Shown: positions 1 through 8,582 of the stretch, one piece after another | Layout: each line of letters opens with the position of its first letter | Numbering within the stretch: position 1 is the first letter of the stretch | Assembly: GCF_903944925.1 (NCBI RefSeq) | Contig: NZ_CAJATU010000042.1 | Coordinates: forward strand, 434,001-498,000 | Reading direction: 5' to 3' | DNA: 64,000 nucleotides | DNA from: an uncultured Rhodopila sp. | GTDB lineage: Bacteria; Pseudomonadota; Alphaproteobacteria; Acetobacterales; Acetobacteraceae | Program-made: the position numbers and the translations under genes | The notes under the pieces: generated by a model | What the model saw: the letters and a program-made list of their open reading frames with translations, nothing else | Databases searched by the model: none | Told to the model about the DNA's origin: nothing

Positions 1-19
1 GGATCGGCCGGAGGCGGTT

Positions 20-577
20 TTATCGCCCCTGCCCCGCCGAACCCTTCACGTGCTCCTGTAGCCGCGGCATCAGCTCCACCAGGTTGCACGGACCGTGCCG
101 GCTATCGAGCTGGAAAACCAGGATGTCGTCCCAGCCGTCCTTTACCGCCCCGGTGCTGCCCGGCAACGCAAACAGATACGTGCCGCCCGCGACGCCGCCG
201 ATGGCACGCGACTGCATCGTCGATGTGCCGATCTTCTGGTAGCTGAGCATGCGGAAGAGTTCGCCGAAGCCCTCGATGCGCTTTTCCAGCACGCGGTCGA
301 ACGCTTCCGGCGTGACGTCGCGCCCGGTGATCCCGGTCCCGCCGGTGGTGATCACCACATCGATCTCCGGATCAGCCACCCAGCGCCGCAGCAGCACCTC
401 AATCGCGCCGGCATCATCCTTTTCGATCGCCCGTTCAGCCAGACGATGGCCGGCCTTGCCGATGCGCTCCACCAGCGCATCGCCGGAGGTATCGTTCGCG
501 GCGGTGCGCGTGTCGGACACAGTCAGCACCGCGATGCTGACCGGGATGAACGGACGGGTTTCGTCGATACGAGCCAT
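20..577 (-). CDS. moaB: MoaB/MogA-type molybdenum cofactor biosynthesis protein
   Basis: 185 aa cytoplasmic protein of the MoaB/Mog family, which adenylylates or otherwise handles molybdopterin before molybdate insertion. The N-terminus runs into the family core VLTVSDTR (about residues 18-24), followed by the molybdopterin-binding loop TTGGTGITGRD (residues 77-87) and the SYQKIGTSTMQSRA segment typical of MoaB. Length is normal for the alphaproteobacterial form. It is followed upstream (36 bp) by a lytic transglycosylase gene on the same strand; no other moa gene is in the window, so the context adds nothing about its role. The molybdenum-pathway assignment rests on family motifs. Confidence 0.93.
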   Translation of the reverse strand: MARIDETRPFIPVSIAVLTVSDTRTAANDTSGDALVERIGKAGHRLAERAIEKDDAGAIEVLLRRWVADPEIDVVITTGGTGITGRDVTPEAFDRVLEKRIEGFGELFRMLSYQKIGTSTMQSRAIGGVAGGTYLFALPGSTGAVKDGWDDILVFQLDSRHGPCNLVELMPRLQEHVKGSAGQGR

Positions 578-613
578 GCAGGGTGCCTCCGGCGCAGTGT
601 CGCCGCGCCGGAA

Positions 614-2491
614 TCAGCGATTATCCGACGCGAGCACCTCCAGTGTGCGCCCCTCCCCGTCCGGCGTGAAGCGGGGGAATTCGCCGGCGGCCAGGCTGTC
701 CAGGCTCGGCGCCTGGCGATGCAGCCGGGCGGCGTAGATCCAGGAATACAGCAGGACATGCGGCACGAAGGCCCGCGTTTCCGCTATCGGAATGGCTTCG
801 ATGAACAGCAACGGATCGCCGCCGTCATGGATGTCCGAAGCCCAGCGGAGGTAATTGCCCGGCCCGCAATTGTAACTGGCCAGCACGCGAAGCAGATTGT
901 TATCGATGCCATCGAGCCGTGCGAGATACGACACGTAGCGCTGGCCGATTTCCAGATTCGTTGCCGGCTCGTGCAGGCGATCGGGATTCATGCCGGCATT
1001 GCCGGTGATGTATTGCGCGGTGGACGGCATGATCTGCATCAGGCCGCGGGCGCCGACGGATGAGATTGCTTCCGGATCGAAATTCGATTCGATGCGCGTA
1101 AGCGCGTACACCAATGGCGGATCGATACGGAACCCGCCGGCCGGACGCAATTTCGGCACCGCGAAGCGCAGCTCCTCATGCGGTCGGCCGTCACGAGTTT
1201 GTAACAATTCCGCCATCTGCGCCGCATAGTCTGTCAAACCGGTGGCCGATGCCACCATCAGCAACGATTGCCCGAACGCGCTGTTCGTACTGGCGCGGGG
1301 CCACAGCGCGCGCAATTCCGCCTCGGCCCGATCGGCCTGGCCGATCTGCAAGAGTGCGAAGGCACGCAGGCCCTGCGGCGTGGCGGCTACGGCATCGACG
1401 TCCGCCTCGCTCAGCAACTGCCCGCTGGGCAGGATGCCGGTATCCATGCGCAATATCCGGCGCGCCAGGAATCCGTGCAGGGTCAGGCGCTCAGCCGCGG
1501 CCACGCGCAACCATTTGACTGTGCCAACGGCATCGTTCAGCCGGCGGCTGACGCGCGACGCCCAGAACGCCGAAGCGGCATGCAGATGCGCCGAACTGTT
1601 GCGCGCCTCCGCACACTCCTCGAACATCGCCTTCGCAATTTCCATCTCGTCCAGCCGCCAGGCCGCGAGGCCGCCAACGTAATAGGCGAGCGTCGCCTGG
1701 TCGTCCGGGTTGGTGGTTTTCAGCGACGCCAGCACGATGTGCAGCGCATCCGCGTCTTCGTTTCGAATGAAACTGGCCTGCGCAACTTCGGCGCGAAGCT
1801 GCGCCGCGTAGATCGCACCGATGCGGCGCGCCGACGTGATCATGCGCAACGCCGCGGCGCTATTGCCCTGCTCCGCGCGATCGATGACGGCGCGATCGAA
1901 TTGCGGATTGCGCGGCAAGTCGTTTCGAGGCGGATCGATATCTTCCGGTACCGTTACCGCCACGGCGGAGCGGGTCAAGGCAACGTTCGCCGGCGGATCA
2001 GGCGGGGTTGCGCCCTTCGGCAGTTTCGTTATCAACAAAGAATAGATGGCGCCCGCATCGGGAAGATCGCGATACTGCATCAACCAGTCCGACAACTCGG
2101 AAACGGTTGACTTATGGTAACGGCTGAGATACCGGTCAGCCAATACGGTGCCAAGCAGCAACGGATCTTCAAGCTCACCGGCGGCACGTACGGCATTCGC
2201 CATGTCGCCACGGCGCTGCAACGAAAAAATCCGCTGCATTACAGCAGCATCACTTGGACGTAACGGTCGTGGAAATACAGTGCCGGTGGCCCGGTCATGC
2301 GGCGCGCGCGGCAACGCAAACGCCGCCTCATCGGCGATCGCATTTTCCGTAGCCGGCGTCCCTGTGCCATTCCCCGACCCGAACGATTGTCCGTGTGCGG
2401 CCGACGTGAACGTCCCCGCAATGATCGCAGCCCCGGCAAAGCAAACCCGGGCGGAAGGAAGGCGGGAGAGCGTGTAACCGATCCCTCGCAT
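614..2491 (-). CDS. Soluble lytic murein transglycosylase (Slt70-like)
   Basis: 625 aa exported peptidoglycan lyase that cleaves the MurNAc-GlcNAc bond with formation of 1,6-anhydroMurNAc. A signal peptide precedes a cleavage-like AAHGQ near residue 35. A long alpha-helical superhelical (U-type) region fills residues 100-440. The C-terminal SLT domain (about 455-590) carries the catalytic-glutamate motif RIESNFDPEA near residue 466, then GARGLMQIMPSTA and the ASYNCGPGNYLRW block. Domain order and length match Slt70-like enzymes. It lies upstream of moaB with a 36 bp gap. The start at 2491 gives a plausible basic-hydrophobic signal sequence; the ribosome binding site is weak. Confidence 0.93.
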   Translation of the reverse strand: MRGIGYTLSRLPSARVCFAGAAIIAGTFTSAAHGQSFGSGNGTGTPATENAIADEAAFALPRAPHDRATGTVFPRPLRPSDAAVMQRIFSLQRRGDMANAVRAAGELEDPLLLGTVLADRYLSRYHKSTVSELSDWLMQYRDLPDAGAIYSLLITKLPKGATPPDPPANVALTRSAVAVTVPEDIDPPRNDLPRNPQFDRAVIDRAEQGNSAAALRMITSARRIGAIYAAQLRAEVAQASFIRNEDADALHIVLASLKTTNPDDQATLAYYVGGLAAWRLDEMEIAKAMFEECAEARNSSAHLHAASAFWASRVSRRLNDAVGTVKWLRVAAAERLTLHGFLARRILRMDTGILPSGQLLSEADVDAVAATPQGLRAFALLQIGQADRAEAELRALWPRASTNSAFGQSLLMVASATGLTDYAAQMAELLQTRDGRPHEELRFAVPKLRPAGGFRIDPPLVYALTRIESNFDPEAISSVGARGLMQIMPSTAQYITGNAGMNPDRLHEPATNLEIGQRYVSYLARLDGIDNNLLRVLASYNCGPGNYLRWASDIHDGGDPLLFIEAIPIAETRAFVPHVLLYSWIYAARLHRQAPSLDSLAAGEFPRFTPDGEGRTLEVLASDNR

Positions 2492-2601
2492 CCCGTCTCG
2501 CTAGCCGCTCCGGCCATGAGACGCAACCCCGCACGGTGAGACGTTTTGCAGACGGTGAGATCACGAACGGTAAAACGCGGCTTTCCTGCCTGGTAGCGAT
2601 C

Positions 2602-3378
2602 TCACGTCTGCGTCAGTTCCTCCTCGAGAGCCCGCCGCAGCAGCCGCAGCCCGGCCCAGGCGTCCCGCCGTGTCGGGGGCGTCTTCAGCATCTCCGTCAT
2701 CCCCGGCAGGGCCAGCGCGGGCAGTGTCTGCGCCAGCCCCGGGATGCGGGCTTCGGTCCAGCCGCGTGCCGGGCGGCGGCGCACGGCGTTCGGTGTCAGC
2801 AGTACCCGCGTTGCGGTGCCGCCGAAAATCACCAGCCGGCGCGGCTGCAGCAAGCCGATGAGCCGGTGCAGGAAGGGCAGGCAGACTGCCAGTTCGGCGG
2901 CACTGACCGGCCGCCCGCCGGGCGGACGCCACGGCACCAGCGGCGTCAGCATCAGCGCGGACCGGGTCAGGCCGATGCTCGCCAGCATCTGGTCCAGCAG
3001 CGCGCCCTCGGGACCGGCGAAGGGATGGCCGCTGCGATCCTCCTCCCGCCCCGGCGGTTCGCCGACAATCAGGGTCGTGCTGGAGGTGTCGCCCTCGGCG
3101 AACACCAGGTTGCTGGCGGTGTCGCGCAGCGCACAGCCGTCGAACCCCGCCAGCGCGGCGCGCAGCGCCTCCAGCGTCGCGGCGCCGCCCGCCAGGCCAA
3201 CCGCCCGCTCCGCCGCGGTGCCAACCGGGGCGGCCGGCTGCGCCGCGGGCGGCACGGCACGCAGCACTGGCTCAGGGTGAACTTCGGCGGCCCGCATGCG
3301 GTCGAGCGGTTCGAGGGCGATCGCCTCATCGGCGCCCCATTCGAGCTGCAGCCGCAGCAAGGCGAACGCGTCATCCAA
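2602..3378 (-). CDS. Uracil-DNA glycosylase, family 4-like
   Basis: 258 aa base-excision repair enzyme. The UDG-superfamily motif 1 is VGEPPGREEDRSGHPFAG, followed by the TPLVPWRPPGGRPVSAAEL segment and the VIFGGTA strand, all in the order of family 4 glycosylases. The N-terminal Cys pair that helps bind the 4Fe-4S cluster in canonical family 4 enzymes is not visible: only a single Cys in GCALRDTASN and one in LAVCLPFL remain, a pattern compatible with the cluster-free alphaproteobacterial subgroup. The apparent start is TTG at 3378, overlapping the end of the upstream decarboxylase gene by 8 bp; there is no clear ribosome binding site, so the exact start is uncertain. Confidence 0.85.
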   Translation of the reverse strand: MDDAFALLRLQLEWGADEAIALEPLDRMRAAEVHPEPVLRAVPPAAQPAAPVGTAAERAVGLAGGAATLEALRAALAGFDGCALRDTASNLVFAEGDTSSTTLIVGEPPGREEDRSGHPFAGPEGALLDQMLASIGLTRSALMLTPLVPWRPPGGRPVSAAELAVCLPFLHRLIGLLQPRRLVIFGGTATRVLLTPNAVRRRPARGWTEARIPGLAQTLPALALPGMTEMLKTPPTRRDAWAGLRLLRRALEEELTQT

Positions 3379-3985
3379 GCAGCGCGGTCCGGAAGCGGTC
3401 CCGTTCGATATGCGGGAAGAGGTTCTTTTTGCCGAGACGCGCCGTCGGCCCTTCCTTCACCCGCAGCAGGATGAACGTCAGCCCGCCACCCTCACGCAGC
3501 AGCCGGCGGCCTTCCGCCATGTCGGCCTCGGTGTTGATCACATAAACCACCGGGAAGCCGGCCCCGGCGGCCATCACGTCAAGCCGGACGCCGAGACCGG
3601 TGTGGCTCTCCTGGTTGCCGGTTTCGCCGTAATGGCCGTTATCGACGCAAATGATCGTCAGGTTGGGCGGGTTTTGCAGCGCGATCGTCGCCAGCGCGCC
3701 GACATTCATCAGCAATTCGCCGTCGCCGGTCGCCACCAGCACGCGCCGCTTCGGCTGCGCCAGCGCGAGGCCAAGCCCCATCATCGGCGCCGCGCCCATC
3801 GCGCCGGCAAGGCCGAACAGCGACGGCGATTCATGGGTCAGCGCGGACAGGTCCCAGGCCGTCCCGGCGAGGCCGGCGATCATCAGGAAGTCGCCGTGGT
3901 TATCGATCAGCGCCGGCACCGCCTGGCGGCGATCCAGCACCGGGTCGGGAAGCGAGGCCGTCTGCAGCCTGTTCAGTTTCGCCAT
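3371..3985 (-). CDS. Thiamine-diphosphate decarboxylase, beta subunit (sulfopyruvate/phosphonopyruvate decarboxylase type)
   Basis: 204 aa; corresponds to the C-terminal, ThDP-binding half of sulfopyruvate (ComE) or phosphonopyruvate decarboxylase. The ThDP motif begins at VATGDGELLMNVGAL and continues to the ICVDNGHYGETGNQ segment that binds diphosphate and Mg. GLAGAMGAAPMMGLGLAL is the conserved glycine-rich helix. I place the start at ATG 3985 because GGGAGG lies 5 nt upstream; a longer reading to 4018 has no such site. Its partner subunit ends 13 bp upstream. Substrate cannot be told from sequence: sulfopyruvate, phosphonopyruvate or another 2-oxo acid are possible. Confidence 0.82.
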   Translation of the reverse strand: MAKLNRLQTASLPDPVLDRRQAVPALIDNHGDFLMIAGLAGTAWDLSALTHESPSLFGLAGAMGAAPMMGLGLALAQPKRRVLVATGDGELLMNVGALATIALQNPPNLTIICVDNGHYGETGNQESHTGLGVRLDVMAAGAGFPVVYVINTEADMAEGRRLLREGGGLTFILLRVKEGPTARLGKKNLFPHIERDRFRTALLG

Positions 3986-3998
3986 GCCCGCCTCCCGC

Positions 3999-4523
3999 TC
4001 AGAATTTCTTGGCGCCAATCAGGCGCTGCGACAGCAGCACGGCGACCTGCTGGCCGGCCTGGAACGCCATGGTAATGCCCGCGGTGACCGCCTCGATCGC
4101 ATCATCAGGGGTCCCGGCGCGCAGGACAATGACACCCATGGCCTTCAGCACCGGCTCCACGGCCTGGCCCATGGCGAACTGCCACGGATTGCCCTCGCCG
4201 TATTCGCCCCGCATCGATACCAGCGTGAGGAACGGAAACCGGCCACCCTGGGTCAACGACAGCATGTTGATGCAATTGCCCACCCCAGACGACTGCATCA
4301 ACAGCACGCCCCGCTGCCCCCCGAGATCGGCTCCCGCGACCAGCGCGACGCCTTCTTCCTCGGTGGTCAGCGGCACCGAGTGGACATCGGGGTCCGCCAG
4401 TGACCGGTCGATCAGCGCCTTGTGGCCTGCGTCGGGGACATAGGCGAACTGGGTGACGCCGCTCTCGCGCAGTAGTCGATACAGAGCGTCGGGCCAGTTG
4501 TCTCGGCTTACCGTTTCCGCCAT
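3999..4523 (-). CDS. Thiamine-diphosphate decarboxylase, alpha subunit (sulfopyruvate/phosphonopyruvate decarboxylase type)
   Basis: 174 aa; equivalent to the N-terminal pyrimidine-binding half of ThDP decarboxylases such as ComD. The activating glutamate is in TTEEEGVALVAGADLGG, followed by LLMQSSGVGNCINML and the LTLVSMRGEYGEGNPWQ block that is diagnostic of the sulfopyruvate/phosphonopyruvate decarboxylase alpha family. A purine-rich site (AGAAGG) precedes the ATG at 4523. It should form a heteromer with the beta subunit encoded immediately downstream. The setting between rdgB and a DNA glycosylase is unrelated to coenzyme M or phosphonate genes, so the physiological substrate is unknown. 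Confidence 0.82.
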   Translation of the reverse strand: MAETVSRDNWPDALYRLLRESGVTQFAYVPDAGHKALIDRSLADPDVHSVPLTTEEEGVALVAGADLGGQRGVLLMQSSGVGNCINMLSLTQGGRFPFLTLVSMRGEYGEGNPWQFAMGQAVEPVLKAMGVIVLRAGTPDDAIEAVTAGITMAFQAGQQVAVLLSQRLIGAKKF

Positions 4524-4534
4524 CGCCTTCTTAC

Positions 4535-5164
4535 CTATGCACCGCTACCTGACGACGATGCCACGCGCCCGAAGCAGGACGCCAGCACCTGCGCGAAAGC
4601 CCGCGCGCGGTGGCTGATCGCGTGCTTTTCGTCCGGCTCCATCTCGCCGAAGGTCAGGAGGCCGCCTGTCGGCAAGAAGATCGGGTCATAGCCGAAGCCC
4701 TTGCCGCCGCGCGGCGGCCAGACGGCTGAACCATCAACCCGGCCGAGGAAGGTCTCGGTATGACCGTCCGGCCAGGCCAGGCACAAGGCGGCAACGAACC
4801 AGGCGCGACGATCCTCGGTGTCGCCGAGCTTCTCGTTCACCGCCGCCATCGCGGCGTTGAAATCCTTCGACGGCCCGGCCCAGCGCGCGGACAGCACGCC
4901 GGGCTCGCCACCCAGCGCGGCGACGCAGAAGCCGGAATCGTCGGAGAGCGCCGGCAACCCGCTTGCAGTCGCCGCCGCCAGCGCCTTGATGCGTGCGTTG
5001 CCGGCAAAATCCGGGGCGCTTTCCTCCGGTTCCGGCAGGCCGAGCGCTCCGGCGGAGACCACCTCCACGCCGTGCGGCCGCAGCAGCGACTCGATCTCCC
5101 GCAATTTGCCGGGGTTGTGGCTGGCCAGGACCAGTTTCCGGCCGGGATCGATCCTGCGCGGCAT
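4535..5164 (-). CDS. rdgB: RdgB/HAM1 non-canonical purine NTP pyrophosphatase
   Basis: 209 aa house-cleaning enzyme that hydrolyses dITP, ITP and XTP to the monophosphates. The N-terminal [14 protein letters not shown] motif binds the triphosphate. The catalytic [15 protein letters not shown] block and the [11 protein letters not shown] and [10 protein letters not shown] motifs follow in family order, ending with the ISHRARAF segment. The ATG overlaps the stop of rph (ATGA-type overlap at 5162-5166), so the two are translationally coupled, an arrangement common in alphaproteobacteria. Confidence 0.95.
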   Translation of the reverse strand: MPRRIDPGRKLVLASHNPGKLREIESLLRPHGVEVVSAGALGLPEPEESAPDFAGNARIKALAAATASGLPALSDDSGFCVAALGGEPGVLSARWAGPSKDFNAAMAAVNEKLGDTEDRRAWFVAALCLAWPDGHTETFLGRVDGSAVWPPRGGKGFGYDPIFLPTGGLLTFGEMEPDEKHAISHRARAFAQVLASCFGRVASSSGSGA

Positions 5165-5880
5165 CAGTCGCCAAGCGCCCGACGCTGCAGGGCGAACAGT
5201 TCGCCGGTGCCCTGGCGGGCGAGGACCAGCAGTTCGTTGAACTGAGCCTCATTGAAGGCGGTCTTCTCCGCCGTCGCCTGGATCTCGACGATGCCGCCAT
5301 TGTCGGTCAGCACGAAGTTCGAGTCGGCGTCGGCCGAGGAGTCTTCCGTGTAGTCCAGGTCCAGCACCGAGGTGCCGCCGACGATGCCGCAGGACACCGC
5401 CGCGACCTGCCCGGTCAGCGGGATGGTCTTCAGCACGTTCATCTTCACCAGATGGCGAAACGCCAGCGACAGCGCCACCCAGGCACCGGTGATCGCGGCG
5501 CAACGCGTGCCGCCATCGGCATTCAGCACGTCGCAGTCGAGCGTGAGCGACATCTCGCCCATCGCCGCGCGGTCAACCACCGCGCGCAGGCTGCGGCCAA
5601 TCAGGCGCTGGATTTCCTGGGTGCGCCCGGATTGCTTGCCGCGCGCCGCTTCCCGGTCGCCTCGGGTATGCGTGGCGCGCGGCAGCATGCCGTATTCGGC
5701 GGTGACCCAGCCAAGTCCGGTGTTGCGCAGGAACGGCGGCACCCGCGCTTCGACGCTGGCGGCGCAGAGGACTTCGGTGTTGCCCATGCGGATCAGGCAG
5801 GATCCCTCGGCGTGGCGGGAAAAGCCGGTGGTCATGGTGACTTCGCGTAACGCGTCATGGGTGCGGCCGGAGGGGCGCAT
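5164..5880 (-). CDS. rph: Ribonuclease PH
   Basis: 238 aa phosphorolytic 3'-5' exoribonuclease that trims tRNA 3' ends. Family motifs are visible throughout: the [14 protein letters not shown]-terminus, [12 protein letters not shown], the [27 protein letters not shown] region (phosphate and RNA binding) and [19 protein letters not shown]. Length is standard. It is first in a unit with rdgB and the ThDP decarboxylase genes. In many alphaproteobacteria rph is divergent from hrcA; here hrcA is 13 kb away, so that pairing has been separated. The upstream intergenic region contains a REP-like doublet. Confidence 0.96.
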   Translation of the reverse strand: MRPSGRTHDALREVTMTTGFSRHAEGSCLIRMGNTEVLCAASVEARVPPFLRNTGLGWVTAEYGMLPRATHTRGDREAARGKQSGRTQEIQRLIGRSLRAVVDRAAMGEMSLTLDCDVLNADGGTRCAAITGAWVALSLAFRHLVKMNVLKTIPLTGQVAAVSCGIVGGTSVLDLDYTEDSSADADSNFVLTDNGGIVEIQATAEKTAFNEAQFNELLVLARQGTGELFALQRRALGD

Positions 5881-5990
5881 GTCGGTGTGTCCTTGGTCAG
5901 GTCCGGGCGGACCATACAGTCTCCGGGGAGCGGGGCAACGGTTGGTTGGGTTCGGTTGCTTGGGCTCGGCGGGGTCGGCATCGTCCTTCG

Positions 5991-6020
5991 TGTCATGGCC
6001 GGGCTTGTCCCGGCCACACG
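5991..6020. repeat. REP-like palindrome, family 1, unit A of a doublet
   Basis: Palindrome with the stem TGGCCGGG (5996-6003), loop cttgt and CCCGGCCA (6009-6016), preceded by TGTCA. It lies between rph and the small secreted protein gene and is paired with an inverted copy 28 bp away. The outer 12 bases TGTCATGGCCGG reappear as their reverse complement at 6067-6078. Related copies occur near 24.36, 25.07 and 27.3 kb. Confidence 0.75.
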
Positions 6021-6047
6021 CCTTGCGGTGCCCGGGTCAGTGAAGTC

Positions 6048-6079
6048 GTGGATGGCCGGACCAAGTCCGGCCATGACAC
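6048..6079. repeat. REP-like palindrome, family 1, unit B (inverted partner)
   Basis: Stem ATGGCCGGA (6052-6060), loop ccaag, TCCGGCCAT (6066-6074), followed by GACAC. Inverted relative to the copy at 5991-6020, giving a composite structure of about 90 bp like a REPIN or bidirectional hairpin. Located in the only sizeable gap between rph and the secreted protein gene. Confidence 0.75.
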
Positions 6080-6097
6080 AAAACACGCCTCGTCGCC

Positions 6098-6559
6098 TCA
6101 GGGACTGATCTCCGATGCATCGCACGCAGCCGGCACCACGCCATCGACGCTGATCTTGCCCGCCGAAAACGCATCCAGCCTGGCACGGATGGCCTGGTAC
6201 TCGGGGGTCTCGCTTTGCTCGCGGCAGGTCCGGGCCATTCCTTCCAGGCGCACCGGCAACCCGCCATTGTCCTCGATCAACTTGGCCATCGCCGTCGCCG
6301 ATTTCCGCCGCTGCGCCGCCGCACGCTGGACGAAGCGCTGCTTCACATCCGCCGGGAACGGGCATTGCGCCACCTTTTCGGAAAGCGCCCGCCGATAATT
6401 GCGTCCTGAAAGACCATCGCCGCAGGCGTCGAACTCATAGAACGACGCCGCATAAGCGGCCTCGAACGCCCGGGTCGCATCCACCGGCTTCGCCGGCTCG
6501 TCCGCGGCCGCAAGCACCGGGGCGGCCAGCACGACCAGAAACCAAACACCGCGCAGCAT
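6098..6559 (-). CDS. Small secreted protein of unknown function
   Basis: 153 aa with a clear Sec signal peptide (LRGVWFLVVLAAPVLAAADE). The mature part is helical and polar, contains cysteines near DACGDG, VAQCPF, ARTCRE and PAACDA, and has no motif I recognise. The four spaced Cys suggest two disulfides in the periplasm. Its ATG lies 3 bp after the stop of the diheme cytochrome c gene, so it is probably the last gene of the cytochrome/dehydrogenase unit and could be an accessory factor for it; that is inference from position only. Confidence 0.7.
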   Translation of the reverse strand: MLRGVWFLVVLAAPVLAAADEPAKPVDATRAFEAAYAASFYEFDACGDGLSGRNYRRALSEKVAQCPFPADVKQRFVQRAAAQRRKSATAMAKLIEDNGGLPVRLEGMARTCREQSETPEYQAIRARLDAFSAGKISVDGVVPAACDASEISP

Positions 6560-6562
6560 CGG

Positions 6563-7168
6563 CTATTTATCCGCCGCCTGGAACGTCGCGACATATTTGG
6601 CGATCGCCGCAATTTCCTCATCGTTCAATCCTGACGCCGCCTCGGTCATCGCCGCCACCCCAACGCTCGGCCGCGCACCGGAGCGGTAATCCGTCAGCGC
6701 CTTAATCAAGTAGTCCTCCCGCTGATCCGCGATCGAGGCCGCCGCGCGCTCGCCGCGGAGACTGTCGGTGTGGCAGTTGGCGCAATGGTGGTCCGCGACG
6801 ATCTGCCGCCCCTTCGCCCGCACCGCCTCATCGGGCTTCGTCTCCGCCGGTGCGGTATTCGCCGGCAGGCTCGCATAATACGCCCCCAGATTGCGGATAT
6901 CCGCATCGCTTAGCTGCGCAATAATCGGCCCCATCAGCAGGTTTGGCCGCCGACCGGAACGAAAAAATACAAGCTGCCACTGGAGAAACTGATCCCGCTG
7001 GCCGGCCAGTGACGGAATCCCCGGCGACGCCGAGATACCGTTCGCCCCATGGCAGCCGCCGCAGATTTTGGCTCGTTCACGGCCCGCCTCGATATCCCCG
7101 GAGGCAGCGCCGGCATGTGCAACTGGCAGCAAAACGACCGCCGCCATGACGGACAAAAATGTCTTCAT
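6563..7168 (-). CDS. Diheme cytochrome c (c4 type), periplasmic
   Basis: 201 aa with a signal peptide ending around VAHAGAA. Two c-type heme sites are present: CGGCH at 36-40 and CANCH at 129-133. Met ligands are plausible in the LLMGPI and AAMTEA segments. The two-domain arrangement and length match cytochrome c4-like electron carriers. It lies 55 bp downstream of a sorbosone-type dehydrogenase gene on the same strand, so it probably takes electrons from that enzyme and passes them to a terminal oxidase. Heme insertion requires the Ccm system, which is not in the window. Confidence 0.92.
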   Translation of the reverse strand: MKTFLSVMAAVVLLPVAHAGAASGDIEAGRERAKICGGCHGANGISASPGIPSLAGQRDQFLQWQLVFFRSGRRPNLLMGPIIAQLSDADIRNLGAYYASLPANTAPAETKPDEAVRAKGRQIVADHHCANCHTDSLRGERAAASIADQREDYLIKALTDYRSGARPSVGVAAMTEAASGLNDEEIAAIAKYVATFQAADK

Positions 7169-7223
7169 TCAATCCCCGCCGATCGGCCGCCCGCTCCGTC
7201 ACCGGAACGGGCGCCATCAGGTC

Positions 7224-8477
7224 CTACTTTGCGTAGCTGATACGATAGATCGCGCCGGCCCAGTCATCGGACACCAGCAACGATCCGTCCGGAGCCTGCA
7301 GGATGTCGTCAGGCCGACCGAAATAGTCTCGCTCGCCGGTGATCCAGCCGCTGGCGAAAACCTCCTGCTTCGCGTTCTTGCCGTCCGGATCGACGATCAC
7401 CCGCTCGATCCGGCCGCCCTGGTACTGGTGACGGTTCCAGGATCCATGTTCGGCGATAAAGATGTTGTCCTTGTACGCGGCCGGGAACATCGACCCGGTA
7501 TAGAATTTCATCCCCAGCGGCGCCACGTGCGCGCCCAGCTTCACCACCGGCGGCGTAAACTCGGTGCACTTGTGGCCCATGTTGAACTTCGGATCCGGCA
7601 GGTCGCCCTGGTGGCAATACGGATAGCCGAAATGCTCGCCGAGACGGGTGATGTGATTCAGCTTGTCGCTGGGCAGGTCGTCGCTGATCCAGTCGCGGGC
7701 GTTCTCGGTGAACCAGTAATCGCCGGTGCGCGGATCGACATCACCGCCAACGCTGTTGCGCACGCCGAGCGCGACGATCTCCGCCAGTCCGGTCTTCGGA
7801 TCGACGTGCCGGACCTGCGACACGCTGGTGGGCGGAATGCCGATGTTGAACGGAGGCCCGAACGGAATGTAGAACCAGCCGTTCTTGTCGCTGACAAGGT
7901 ATTTCCAGCCATGCGCGATATACGGCGGCATGTCGTCATAGACGACGACAGGCTCCGGCAGGTTGTCCAGGTTCGCCTCGGCGTTATCATAGCGCAACAG
8001 CTTGTTGATCGCGATCACGTATAAGGAGCCGTCCCTGAACGCCACCCCGGTCGGCATGTTCAGGCCCTTGATGATCGTCTTGACCTCGCGCTTGCCGCCA
8101 TTTTCCCTAATGGCGTAAACGTTTGTTGCACCAAACGACCCGACGAACAGCGTGCCGTTCGCGCCCCACGCCATCTGCCGCGCCTCGGGTATCCCGCTGG
8201 CCCAGACTTCGATCCTGAACCCTGGCGGCAGCTTGATCTTCTTGAGGTCAGCCTGGAGCTCGTCGGCCGGCGTCGGCGTCGCCGGACCGGAGGGCGGCGC
8301 GAGGCCCTTCTGTCCTTCGGTTTCGTCGCCGAGGAACCAGTCGGGCGGCGGATGCGCCCAGAACGACGGCTTGCTGGAATCGTAACTTTTAAGCCCCTGC
8401 GCCGCCGCCCCTACAGTCGTCGCCAGCAGCAATGGCAGCGCCACCGCGGCGCTCCGACGCATTGATTTTCGGTTCAT
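7224..8477 (-). CDS. Sorbosone dehydrogenase-family (PQQ-type beta-propeller) periplasmic oxidoreductase
   Basis: 417 aa from ATG 8477, chosen because GGAAGGAAA lies just upstream and it yields a good signal peptide (MRRSAAVALPLLLATTVGAA). The mature protein is a six-bladed soluble-glucose-dehydrogenase-type propeller: LPPGFRIEVWASG, the ARQMAWGANGTLFVG strand, MPTGVAFRDGSLYV, the GVRNSVGGDVDPRTGDYWFTENARD block, and near the end FIAEHGSWNR and DILQAPDGSLLVSDDWAGAIYRI. The family oxidises aldoses or sorbosone with PQQ. The adjacent diheme cytochrome c is a likely electron acceptor. Substrate is not determinable here. Confidence 0.85.
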   Translation of the reverse strand: MNRKSMRRSAAVALPLLLATTVGAAAQGLKSYDSSKPSFWAHPPPDWFLGDETEGQKGLAPPSGPATPTPADELQADLKKIKLPPGFRIEVWASGIPEARQMAWGANGTLFVGSFGATNVYAIRENGGKREVKTIIKGLNMPTGVAFRDGSLYVIAINKLLRYDNAEANLDNLPEPVVVYDDMPPYIAHGWKYLVSDKNGWFYIPFGPPFNIGIPPTSVSQVRHVDPKTGLAEIVALGVRNSVGGDVDPRTGDYWFTENARDWISDDLPSDKLNHITRLGEHFGYPYCHQGDLPDPKFNMGHKCTEFTPPVVKLGAHVAPLGMKFYTGSMFPAAYKDNIFIAEHGSWNRHQYQGGRIERVIVDPDGKNAKQEVFASGWITGERDYFGRPDDILQAPDGSLLVSDDWAGAIYRISYAK

Positions 8478-8582
8478 GAACTTTTCCTTCCCGATCGGGT
8501 ATACCCGGGTTTTGCTCCCGGGACCGGCAATCCTGTGCATACCCGGGATGGAAGATCAATGCCCGCCGGAACCCGCGGCGCG

